A DNA stretch of 18,135 nt, from assembly GCA_964607765.1 (NCBI GenBank), contig CAZSNT010000192.1, positions 1 through 18,135 on the forward strand, read 5' to 3'. Each line of letters begins with the position of its first letter. Position 1 is the stretch's first letter. This stretch comes from CAZSNT01 sp964607765. GTDB lineage: Bacteria; Verrucomicrobiota; Lentisphaeria; Oligosphaerales; JABHEG01. The notes below the pieces were generated by a model that was not told the origin of the DNA, did not search any database, and saw only the letters and a list, made by a program, of their open reading frames with translations. The position numbers were made by a program, and so were the translations under genes. Below, piece after piece: positions 8,359-14,809 of this stretch.

Positions 8359-9564
8359 ATGAAAATGCGCACTTGGTTTGCTGTCGGTTGGGCTGCGTTC
8401 GCGGGCGTCCTTGTCAGTCACGGCATGATGATACAGCAGGTGGGGCCCGACAGTTCCCGGAACCACCCGACAACCGCGCAGCCGGGTTGGCCCACGGGCC
8501 TGGTCGAGCTCTACAGGCACGAGTCGCGAGTCTACTCCTACGAGGTCAACGGGAATGAACAGGTCTTCTTCCGGGCGACTCCTGAGGACGTCATTGAGCT
8601 GATCATGCTGTTTTCCGACGTGCGGCTGCGAGATCACGAGCTCCGGCTGGAGCAGGGCGAGAAGGAGACCAAGCCGTTCGGTGAAGACAACGCGCCTGTG
8701 GACTACAATGTCAGTCTTCACGTTCTCTACGGCATCGCGCGTTTCATGACCGGCAGGAAGATGGAGCCGGCAACGCATGAGCCCGTTCTGACGATCCATA
8801 TCGATCCCGCCGACCTGGAGTGGTTCAAACGGATCCCGCTGCCGCCTGAGCTCATCCTCACCACCGATGTTCCCGGCATCCGGACAGAGGGGCAGGCGGC
8901 TAAGCCTGAGCGCGAGGTCTGGCATGCGACTGTGCAGTTCGACGACGGCACACCGGGCGCGGACCTGGAACACGGCATCTCTATTGCTGTTACTCTTTGG
9001 GAAAAGGGGATGCAGGATGGGATCAAGCTCGGCAAAGCCGACAACAAGGGGCAGTTCCACGTCGCGTTCTCGGACGAGGAGATGGCGAGTCTGCGGGAGG
9101 GGCGGTCCTGGCTCACGCTGACGGTTGGGAATTGGCTGACCAAAGCGAAGCCGGACCACACCAGGCTGGCGCCCGGGAACCTGGCACAGGCAAAGGCGCT
9201 CTGCAAGCCAGTCCGGATCGGGAGGCCCGGCTACCGCCACGGCCGAGTCCTGTTCGAGGATGGTGCGCCCGCGGTGCTCGAGCCCGTCCCGTGGCCGGGC
9301 GCAGAGATCTCAGTCGACTTCCCGTATGCGGGCAAGGCCACTGTCGATGCCCAAGGCTACTTCAAAGTGTACTTCACCGAGGAGCAGTACGAGGCAGTCA
9401 AACAGCGGCGTGTGCGGCGGAACATCTACATCCCGTACGCCGAGAAGAAAGGCCGGAGCTCCGCCCGTTTCGCGTTTCCCGCTGCCGAACTGTCCCCGAC
9501 CCAGGCAGACGCAGGCGTGGTGAAAATCCCCAGGCCGGGCATGGTGGTGGATGCCGCTCCTTGA
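8359..9564 (+). CDS. Secreted or membrane-anchored protein with two tandem regulatory-like beta-sandwich domains; function unknown
   Basis: A 401-residue protein without a recognised catalytic motif. The ATG at 8359 follows GAGAGGA by 10 nt. The N-terminus (MKMRTWFAVGWAAFAGVLVS) is a signal peptide or single anchor. Residues about 55-165 form a module beginning YEVNGNEQVFFRATPEDV; I recall similar modules in planctomycete secreted proteins that also carry carboxypeptidase-regulatory-like domains, but I could not check this. The rest contains an internal duplication. WHATVQFDDGTPG ... ADNKGQFHVAFSDEEMASL in the first half matches RHGRVLFEDGAPA ... VDAQGYFKVYFTEEQYEAV in the second, each followed by a hydrophobic strand (LTLTVGN and IYIPYAE). 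This pattern fits transthyretin/CNA-B-type beta-sandwiches used for binding or surface display rather than catalysis. It sits between the sulfatase and dehydrogenase genes and may be a surface component of the same system. The repeat is seen in the sequence; the fold is inferred. Confidence 0.75.
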   Translation: MKMRTWFAVGWAAFAGVLVSHGMMIQQVGPDSSRNHPTTAQPGWPTGLVELYRHESRVYSYEVNGNEQVFFRATPEDVIELIMLFSDVRLRDHELRLEQGEKETKPFGEDNAPVDYNVSLHVLYGIARFMTGRKMEPATHEPVLTIHIDPADLEWFKRIPLPPELILTTDVPGIRTEGQAAKPEREVWHATVQFDDGTPGADLEHGISIAVTLWEKGMQDGIKLGKADNKGQFHVAFSDEEMASLREGRSWLTLTVGNWLTKAKPDHTRLAPGNLAQAKALCKPVRIGRPGYRHGRVLFEDGAPAVLEPVPWPGAEISVDFPYAGKATVDAQGYFKVYFTEEQYEAVKQRRVRRNIYIPYAEKKGRSSARFAFPAAELSPTQADAGVVKIPRPGMVVDAAP

Positions 9565-9639
9565 CCTTTGCCCCTGGAGTACGAAGATACACCATGGCGT
9601 GACGTTCAGTGGGCCGTGCAGATGGAAGGAGCCCCTTTC

Positions 9640-10692
9640 ATGGATCCCGTTCGCTTGGGAGTGGTTGGTTGTGGTGCCATCGGGCCGAGCCATCTGACGC
9701 TCGCAGCCGCCTGCGACACGGCTGAGGTGATCGCGGTGGCGGACCGGATTCCGGACCGCGTTCAGGCTGTGGGGGAGCGCTTCGGTGTTGCGTGTCGTTA
9801 CGGCAGCGACGAGGAACTGCTCCGAGACGATCGCGTCGAGGCGGTTGTGCTCGCCATGCCGGTCGAGGACCGCACGCCCGCGGCTTTCAGAGCGCTGGCG
9901 AGCGGGAAGCACGTCCTGTTGGAGAAGCCGGTTGCGGGCAAGGCCGAGGATGTGCGTCGGATGATGGCGCTCAGGGGCGACCGTGTCGTCGCGTGCTGTT
10001 CGCCGCGGATGGCGTTCATGGCTCACGCGCAGGCCGCCGCGAAGTGCGTGGCTTCCGGTGCCCTGGGGCAGCTCCGTATGGTGCGGTTCCGCGCCATCGC
10101 CGGTGCGCCGCCCGTCCCGAACCCCAATCCGCCGCCCTGGCGCGAGAGCATGGCGCAGAACGGCGGCGGCATTCTCGTGAATTGGAGCTGCTACGACTTG
10201 GATTACCTGATGAGCATCACGGATTGGCAGCTCAAGCCCCAATCCGTAACGGCCCAGTGGTGGCCGGTTGGGCCGGCAATGTCGGCGTATGTTGCCCCCG
10301 GTTCCGACGCCGACGCACACTTCATTGCCTTGGTCAGGTGCGAGGACGACATCGTGCTGAGCATGGAGCGTGCGGAGTTCGCAAGCACGCGCACCGATCA
10401 GGCGTGGGAGATCATCGGGTCGGAGGCGTCCCTGCATCTGGCCATGACGAAGCAGAAGGACCGTTCGCAAGCAGTTGTGCTGGACCGGTTTGTCCCGGGC
10501 GAAGGCGTTGTCTCCGAGACGGTCTGGGAGGGCGGTCAGGACGCTGCCGACATGGATGTGATCCGCGACTTTGCCGGCGCGATCCGGGACGGCCGCGCGC
10601 CGCAGACCGGTCTGGCGCGCGCGCTGCTCATGCAGCGACTCACCGACGCTATCTACGCGTCCGCCCGCGTCGGGGCATCCGTGCCGGCCTGA
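9640..10692 (+). CDS. Gfo/Idh/MocA family NAD(P)-dependent oxidoreductase
   Basis: A 350-residue cytoplasmic dehydrogenase. The ATG at 9640 is chosen over in-frame upstream codons because GGAAGGAG (9624-9631) sits 8 nt upstream and the Rossmann fold then starts at once: VRLGVVGCGAIG with G10, G12 and G15 of the dinucleotide-binding GxGxxG. The family signature EKP (E95-K96-P97 in LLEKPVAGKAEDV) supplies the catalytic-region lysine. The C-terminal alpha/beta substrate domain begins around residue 125 and includes NGGGILVNWSCYDLDYL, the segment where family members bind substrate. Members oxidise or reduce hydroxyl groups on sugars, inositols and sugar acids with NAD(P). It lies 30 bp upstream of a xylose-isomerase-like gene, a pairing common in inositol and unusual-sugar catabolism. 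The precise substrate is not predictable. Confidence 0.92.
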   Translation: MDPVRLGVVGCGAIGPSHLTLAAACDTAEVIAVADRIPDRVQAVGERFGVACRYGSDEELLRDDRVEAVVLAMPVEDRTPAAFRALASGKHVLLEKPVAGKAEDVRRMMALRGDRVVACCSPRMAFMAHAQAAAKCVASGALGQLRMVRFRAIAGAPPVPNPNPPPWRESMAQNGGGILVNWSCYDLDYLMSITDWQLKPQSVTAQWWPVGPAMSAYVAPGSDADAHFIALVRCEDDIVLSMERAEFASTRTDQAWEIIGSEASLHLAMTKQKDRSQAVVLDRFVPGEGVVSETVWEGGQDAADMDVIRDFAGAIRDGRAPQTGLARALLMQRLTDAIYASARVGASVPA

Positions 10693-10722
10693 ACCGACGG
10701 TGAATACGTGGAGAGTTGACCA

Positions 10723-11478
10723 ATGAAACTGAGCTTCATGACGTTTGTCTGCCCAACGTGGGAGATCGAGAGAGCCGTGGCATTCGCACGCGACACGGAC
10801 TACGACGGGATCGAGATTCGCGTCGATGCGGGGCATGCCCATGGTATATCGTCGCAATCGTCAGCCGCAGAGCGACGGCGGGTGAAAGGCGTCTTCGCGG
10901 CTGCAGGCGTGGACGTGGCCTGCGTGGCCACCTCATGCCATTTCGCCTGCCCGGACCCGGAGGACCACGCCGCGAATATCGCTTCCGCCAAGGCGAACCT
11001 CGATCTGGCGTCGGATCTGGGTGCGCCCGTTGTCAGGATTTTTGCAGGCGGTGGGATACCCGCGTTGACACCGGAGGCGGCACAGCAGGTTGCCGCGGCC
11101 TTTGACGAGGTCGGCGAGTACGGTGCCGCGGCCCGTGTCTGCCCCATGCTCGAATGCGGGCATGACATCATCAAGTCCGCCGTGGAAGCGAAGGACGTGC
11201 TGGAACGCGTGACAGTGGCGAATGTAGGTGCTCTGTGGAACCACGCGACGCTGGATGACGATACCTACGGCGTACTCAAGGCTCGCCTTCGGCATTTCCA
11301 CGTGCACAACGATGTTCTCGAACCGCAGAACACGGCGATCCTCGAGCTGGCGAAGCGCATGAAAGCGGACGGCTACACCGGATACGTGTCGCTGGAGATC
11401 ATAGAGGGCAAGGACCTGTCGGAGGAGCTGCTGAGGACGACTGCTGCCCGCCTGAAAGGGACCATCAATCGGGCGTAG
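10723..11478 (+). CDS. Sugar phosphate isomerase/epimerase-like TIM-barrel protein (xylose isomerase-like/AP endonuclease 2 family)
   Basis: A 251-residue single-domain TIM barrel, slightly shorter than typical (about 270-290). The ATG at 10723 has GGAG 9 nt upstream. Family features are the opening strand MKLSFMTFVCPTW, YDGIEIRVD on strand 2 (E-x-R), and three likely metal- or substrate-binding segments: LECGHD (E144, H147), HFHVHND (H191, H193, H195, D197) and VSLEIIEGK (E225). Related enzymes isomerise or epimerise sugars, keto-sugars or inosose, often with a divalent metal. The gene sits 30 bp after the Gfo/Idh/MocA dehydrogenase and 36 bp before the D-2-hydroxyacid dehydrogenase, so the three are probably cotranscribed and act on successive intermediates. 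No signal peptide is present, so it is predicted cytoplasmic. An AP endonuclease role is unlikely given the context. Confidence 0.88.
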   Translation: MKLSFMTFVCPTWEIERAVAFARDTDYDGIEIRVDAGHAHGISSQSSAAERRRVKGVFAAAGVDVACVATSCHFACPDPEDHAANIASAKANLDLASDLGAPVVRIFAGGGIPALTPEAAQQVAAAFDEVGEYGAAARVCPMLECGHDIIKSAVEAKDVLERVTVANVGALWNHATLDDDTYGVLKARLRHFHVHNDVLEPQNTAILELAKRMKADGYTGYVSLEIIEGKDLSEELLRTTAARLKGTINRA

Positions 11479-11514
11479 GCCGCAGTGGCTTGAGGCGCGT
11501 CTGGAGCAGACCAC

Positions 11515-12465
11515 ATGATTCGTGTTGCGGTTACAGACCTGGAGTACGACAAAGCGGCCCGTGTGTTTGCGGGCGTTGCAGATCTCGAATGCGTCCGCGT
11601 GCCGACAGGGGAGCCCGAGCTGGCGAAAGCGATCCGCGACAACGGTGCCTCGCACGTCATCATCGGGGTGACCAGATACGGCGGCGAACTCTACGACGCA
11701 CTGCCGCGCGGCGGGGTCATTGCGCGGTTCGGGGTTGGGCACGATGGCGTGGACAAGCAGAAGGCCCACGAGCGCGGGCTGTACTGCGTGAACACGCCCG
11801 GCGTGCTGGACGACTCGGTCGCAGAGTGTGTCTTCGGACTGATGCTCGGAGTCTGTCGTGACATCGCACGGAATTCAGGCCTGGTCCGGGCCCACTCATG
11901 GGCGCCGGCTGTGGGCCTGGAACTGAAGGGGCGAACGATCGCCGTGATCGGGTGCGGCGCCATCGGCAGGAAGGTTGCGAAGATCGCAAAGCAAGGGTTC
12001 GGCATGCGCGTTGTCGGCTGCGACGTTGTGCCGACGGAAGACTCCAGCCTGGACGCTTTCTACACCGACTTCGCCGAAGCTGTTGCTGACGCCGACTTTG
12101 TCAGTCTCCACATTCCCGACACCCCGGTTACCCGGGACTTCGTCAACGTGGCGCGTCTGGCGATGCTGGGACCCAGCGCCGTGTTGATCAACACAGCGCG
12201 TGGCGCTGTTCTCGACGAGGACGCGCTTTACGATGCGCTGAGCAGCGGCGCTCTGGCCGGGGCAGCCCTCGACGTATTCAAGATCGAGCCCTACGCGCCG
12301 CAGACCGAGGGGAAGGACCTGAGAGACCTCGACAACGTGCTGATGACCAGCCACATCGGCAGCAGCACGGTCGACGCCTGCCGCCGTATGGCCGAGGCCG
12401 CGCTGCGGAACATACGATTGGCGATCGACGGGAATCACGATCGCATGACGCACTGCGGAGGGTGA
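11515..12465 (+). CDS. D-2-hydroxyacid dehydrogenase, phosphoglycerate dehydrogenase-like
   Basis: A 316-residue NAD-dependent dehydrogenase with the catalytic residues of the D-isomer-specific 2-hydroxyacid dehydrogenase family. The nucleotide-binding motif is IAVIGCGAIGRKV (G146, G148, G151). The catalytic triad is R229 in INTARGAVLDE, E258 in DVFKIEPY and H280 in MTSHIGSS. The N-terminal half (about 1-100, ending VDKQKAHERGLYCVNTPG) is the split substrate-binding domain. There is no C-terminal ACT or regulatory domain, so it matches the short PGDH-like form rather than a serine-pathway enzyme with allosteric control. The ATG at 11515 has GGAG 8 nt upstream. Being last in the three-gene set with Gfo/Idh/MocA and isomerase-like genes, it more likely reduces or oxidises a 2-hydroxy/2-keto sugar acid than 3-phosphoglycerate, which is inference from context. 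Hairpin repeats start immediately after the stop codon. Confidence 0.92.
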   Translation: MIRVAVTDLEYDKAARVFAGVADLECVRVPTGEPELAKAIRDNGASHVIIGVTRYGGELYDALPRGGVIARFGVGHDGVDKQKAHERGLYCVNTPGVLDDSVAECVFGLMLGVCRDIARNSGLVRAHSWAPAVGLELKGRTIAVIGCGAIGRKVAKIAKQGFGMRVVGCDVVPTEDSSLDAFYTDFAEAVADADFVSLHIPDTPVTRDFVNVARLAMLGPSAVLINTARGAVLDEDALYDALSSGALAGAALDVFKIEPYAPQTEGKDLRDLDNVLMTSHIGSSTVDACRRMAEAALRNIRLAIDGNHDRMTHCGG

Positions 12466-12781
12466 CGTGAATCCGGCGTAGCCCGGCTCTCCCGAGCCGG
12501 GTGTCTTGCCATGAGCTGTATAGCGGGTTTGATCCCGACGTCCCGGGTCAGGAGACCCGGGCTACGGGGGGGGGGCGTGAATCCGGCGTAGCCCGGCTCT
12601 CCCGAGCCGGGTGTCTTGCCATGAGCTGTANNNNNNNNNNNNNNNNNNNNNNNNNNNNNNNNNNNNNNNNNNNNNNNNNNNNNNNNNNNNNNNNNNNNNN
12701 NNNNNNNNNNNNNNNNNNNNNNNNNNNNNNTAGCGGCTTTGATCCCGACGTCCCGGGCCAGGAGACCCGGGCTACGGGGGG
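12466..12781. repeat. 110-bp BIME-like unit made of two inverted hairpins, at least two tandem copies, interrupted by an assembly gap
   Basis: Unit 1 is 12466-12575. Unit 2 begins at 12576, is cut at 12630 and resumes after the gap at 12731 with the second half-unit, which has two differences from unit 1. Each unit has a forward hairpin, CCCGGCTC-TCCC-GAGCCGGG (12482-12501, repeated at 12592-12611), and an opposite-orientation hairpin, CCCGGGTC-AGGA-GACCCGGG (12542-12561; 12752-12771 with one C-A mispair). Read on the minus strand, the second hairpin begins GTAGCCCGGGTCTCC, homologous to the first (GTAGCCCGGCTCTCC). The stem pair at position 6 is C-G in one and G-C in the other, a compensatory change. 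Unit 1 ends in a run of ten Gs (12566-12575). It lies between convergent genes, where such hairpins could act as a bidirectional terminator or mRNA 3' protection. The layout is that of REP/BIME elements, but no RAYT transposase is in the window. Confidence 0.85.
12631..12730. other. Assembly gap (100 Ns)
   Basis: A 100-N placeholder inside the 110-bp hairpin repeat. The left flank ends exactly at the half-unit boundary and the right flank resumes in phase, so the missing length should be a multiple of 110 bp (possibly zero) if the array is regular. Confidence 0.97.
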
Positions 12782-12791
12782 CGGCTCTTCC

Positions 12792-14780
12792 TCACCGCGC
12801 TTCATACGCCAGGAACAGGAACTGCGCCGGTTCGTCCAGAGCGAACGTGAGCCCGCCATCGGCCGCCACTGCGACGGTTCGCGTGGCGCCCGTGAGGAGG
12901 TCCGTCAGTTCCACCTGTGTTCCTGCCAGATGCGGCAGCTTGAAAGTCGCTCGCTGTTGCGAATTCCACGGCTCGCGGAACACGGTGAGGAACCCGCCGT
13001 TGCCCTCGGGCAGCTCGCACTCGAATCCCGTCCACTTGGTGCCGTCCGGCTTCTCCCCGATCGGGTAGATCGTGCCGCGTGCAATCTGTTCGCGGACGCT
13101 CTTGTATGCGGCCAGCAGCGGCCGGATCTGCTTGCGGGCGGCTCCATCGTAGAAGTGTGTTTCGCAGAAGAACAGCGGACTGCTCATCAGCGTGACGGCC
13201 ACGCAGTAAGCGTGGCTGTAGGCGGCGGCATCCGAGTAGACCGGATCGACCCGGTCAATGTTCTGGACCGAGCCCTGGAACTTGAGCAGGTTGCAGTACC
13301 GCGCCACCTGCCACAGATCCCGCAGCACCGTGCCCGGCCGGTAGGTGACACTGCGCGGCAGCACCGGCTTACGGTTCTCCAGGTAGATGCAGCCGAACTC
13401 GCGGGCGAAGTAGAACCCGTAGCGCGGCGCGACTTCCGTCAAGTCCCAGTTAACCCTCACCGTGTGGCTCTGTGCCTTCACGAACGTGCGGACTTTCTGC
13501 ATCAGTGCATCGATGTCGCGGCGGTTCCTCAGGTTCGCAAAATCCAGTTTGAACGACACGAACCCGCCGTCTTGTGCGTTCCGGACCAGATCCTCAACAC
13601 TGGGTGGAATGGCGGCAAGCCACAGTCCCAAACTGACCCCCTTCTCGTCGGCGTGTTTGCGGACTCCGCACCATCCCTTCGGGTAGCGCTTGGGGTCCGG
13701 GTACCAACTGTCGTAACTGTCCCCCTGCCAGCCATCGTCGATCTGCAGTATGTCGATGCCCAGATCGGCACAGCTGTCGATTTCACGCAACACGTTCTTT
13801 TCACCTGCGGCGGTCCGATGCTCCAGCCAGCCCTCGGAACTGCCCCAGGTGTTGGCCTGGATGTACACGTCTCGAGCGCCGAGAGGATACCGCAGCTGAT
13901 CGAACTGCTTGAATGCTCTCTGCCGGTGCCGGTCGCCGGCGCGGTAAGCGAGGCACCACGTGGCCCAGGCCGGCCGCCACTGATCGTCGATCTCGTTGGG
14001 CAGAATCCCCCAGCCGTGTGCCTCGATGCCGCGTCCGGGCAGACACAGGAACGCGCCCGTGTCGTGGCCGTGCTGGTTGACGCAGCCGTGCGACTCCTTG
14101 AGCAGCGCCACACCCCACCGGTCATCCTCGGTACAGATAGCATTCGCCCACTCGCACACGGCGGGATGCGTGACAGGCCTCTCATCCACGGCTTCGAGCA
14201 GGATGTCGAGGAACGGGTCGTTCCGGTTCTGCGTGTCGCTGTAATACCCGATCATTCGGCGACGCGTGCCGGCGAAGTCCAGCGGCAGGCAGTCGTGGCG
14301 CTGATAGCCGCGTCCCAGCCGGGCTTGACAGTGCGCTTCGTCCGAGACCTCGTGCCGCTGCAGGCTGCCGTCCCAGTGAAAGCCTTCCAATGCCCGGATC
14401 TGCAGGCTCACGCGCAGCCCGGGCGCGCCGGGGAACGCCCACACCACGAAACGAAGTGTCACGGCCGGTTCGGGGTAGACGATCTCAGCCGTGAAAGCTG
14501 CGTGCTCGGACGTGAACCCCTCGTCATCAGCTATCTCGGCTCGCACAGACTCAAGGCGCGCGTCCGGGTTGCGGAGTTCGCACACGGGCAGCAGCCAGTC
14601 GGCGTCAGGCGATTCGCTGCCCGCAGCTTGGCGTTTGCCCACGCCGCGCAGTGAGATTGACGTGGTCAGAAACCCGTGCCCCGTCCACCGCCATGTCCGG
14701 CACATGACGCCAGTCCAGGCTTTGAGCGTCTCGCCGTCGAACTCCACCCCGGCTGCGCCGAGAGTCTTCTCTGTCTGCAT
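12792..14780 (-). CDS. GH36-like alpha-galactosidase family glycoside hydrolase
   Basis: A 662-residue retaining-type glycosidase, probably cytoplasmic because no signal peptide is present (MQTEKTLGAAGVEFDGETLK). The ATG at 14780 is chosen because GGAG lies about 10 nt upstream and it begins 29 bp after the preceding gene's stop; a GTG at 14822 would overlap that gene. An N-terminal beta-sandwich (about 1-300) precedes a TIM barrel with ILQIDDGWQGD, LGLWLAAI and the nucleophile strand FKLDFAN (D413, clan GH-D style K-x-D). It is followed by a short C-terminal beta-domain (about 590-662, FLTVFREPWN). The classical GH36 acid/base motif with two cysteines is not seen; the corresponding region reads GCIYLENRKPVLP, with E468 a candidate acid/base. 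The enzyme would hydrolyse terminal alpha-galactosyl or similar residues from imported oligosaccharides. It is downstream of, and probably cotranscribed with, the propeller gene. Confidence 0.85.
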   Translation of the reverse strand: MQTEKTLGAAGVEFDGETLKAWTGVMCRTWRWTGHGFLTTSISLRGVGKRQAAGSESPDADWLLPVCELRNPDARLESVRAEIADDEGFTSEHAAFTAEIVYPEPAVTLRFVVWAFPGAPGLRVSLQIRALEGFHWDGSLQRHEVSDEAHCQARLGRGYQRHDCLPLDFAGTRRRMIGYYSDTQNRNDPFLDILLEAVDERPVTHPAVCEWANAICTEDDRWGVALLKESHGCVNQHGHDTGAFLCLPGRGIEAHGWGILPNEIDDQWRPAWATWCLAYRAGDRHRQRAFKQFDQLRYPLGARDVYIQANTWGSSEGWLEHRTAAGEKNVLREIDSCADLGIDILQIDDGWQGDSYDSWYPDPKRYPKGWCGVRKHADEKGVSLGLWLAAIPPSVEDLVRNAQDGGFVSFKLDFANLRNRRDIDALMQKVRTFVKAQSHTVRVNWDLTEVAPRYGFYFAREFGCIYLENRKPVLPRSVTYRPGTVLRDLWQVARYCNLLKFQGSVQNIDRVDPVYSDAAAYSHAYCVAVTLMSSPLFFCETHFYDGAARKQIRPLLAAYKSVREQIARGTIYPIGEKPDGTKWTGFECELPEGNGGFLTVFREPWNSQQRATFKLPHLAGTQVELTDLLTGATRTVAVAADGGLTFALDEPAQFLFLAYEAR

Positions 14781-14809
14781 GTAATCGGTTCTCCGCGCGT
14801 GCTCCTCGA

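Noticed and set aside
9310..10857. Minus-strand reading frame (515 codons)
   Set aside because: It lies antisense to three plus-strand genes with recognisable families and shows no domain of its own.
12482..12501. Rho-independent terminator after the D-2-hydroxyacid dehydrogenase gene
   Set aside because: The stem is strong but is followed by GTGTCTTGCC rather than a T-run, and the same hairpin occurs elsewhere upstream of genes, so it is better described as a repeat element that might incidentally terminate transcription.
12566..12575. Run of ten Gs as a phase-variable tract
   Set aside because: It is outside any gene, and the second copy of the unit has six Gs; length differences here could equally be sequencing or assembly error.
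12501..14654. Long plus-strand reading frame (717 codons)
   Set aside because: It starts in the hairpin repeat, runs through the N gap and is antisense to the GH36-like gene, whose motifs are convincing.
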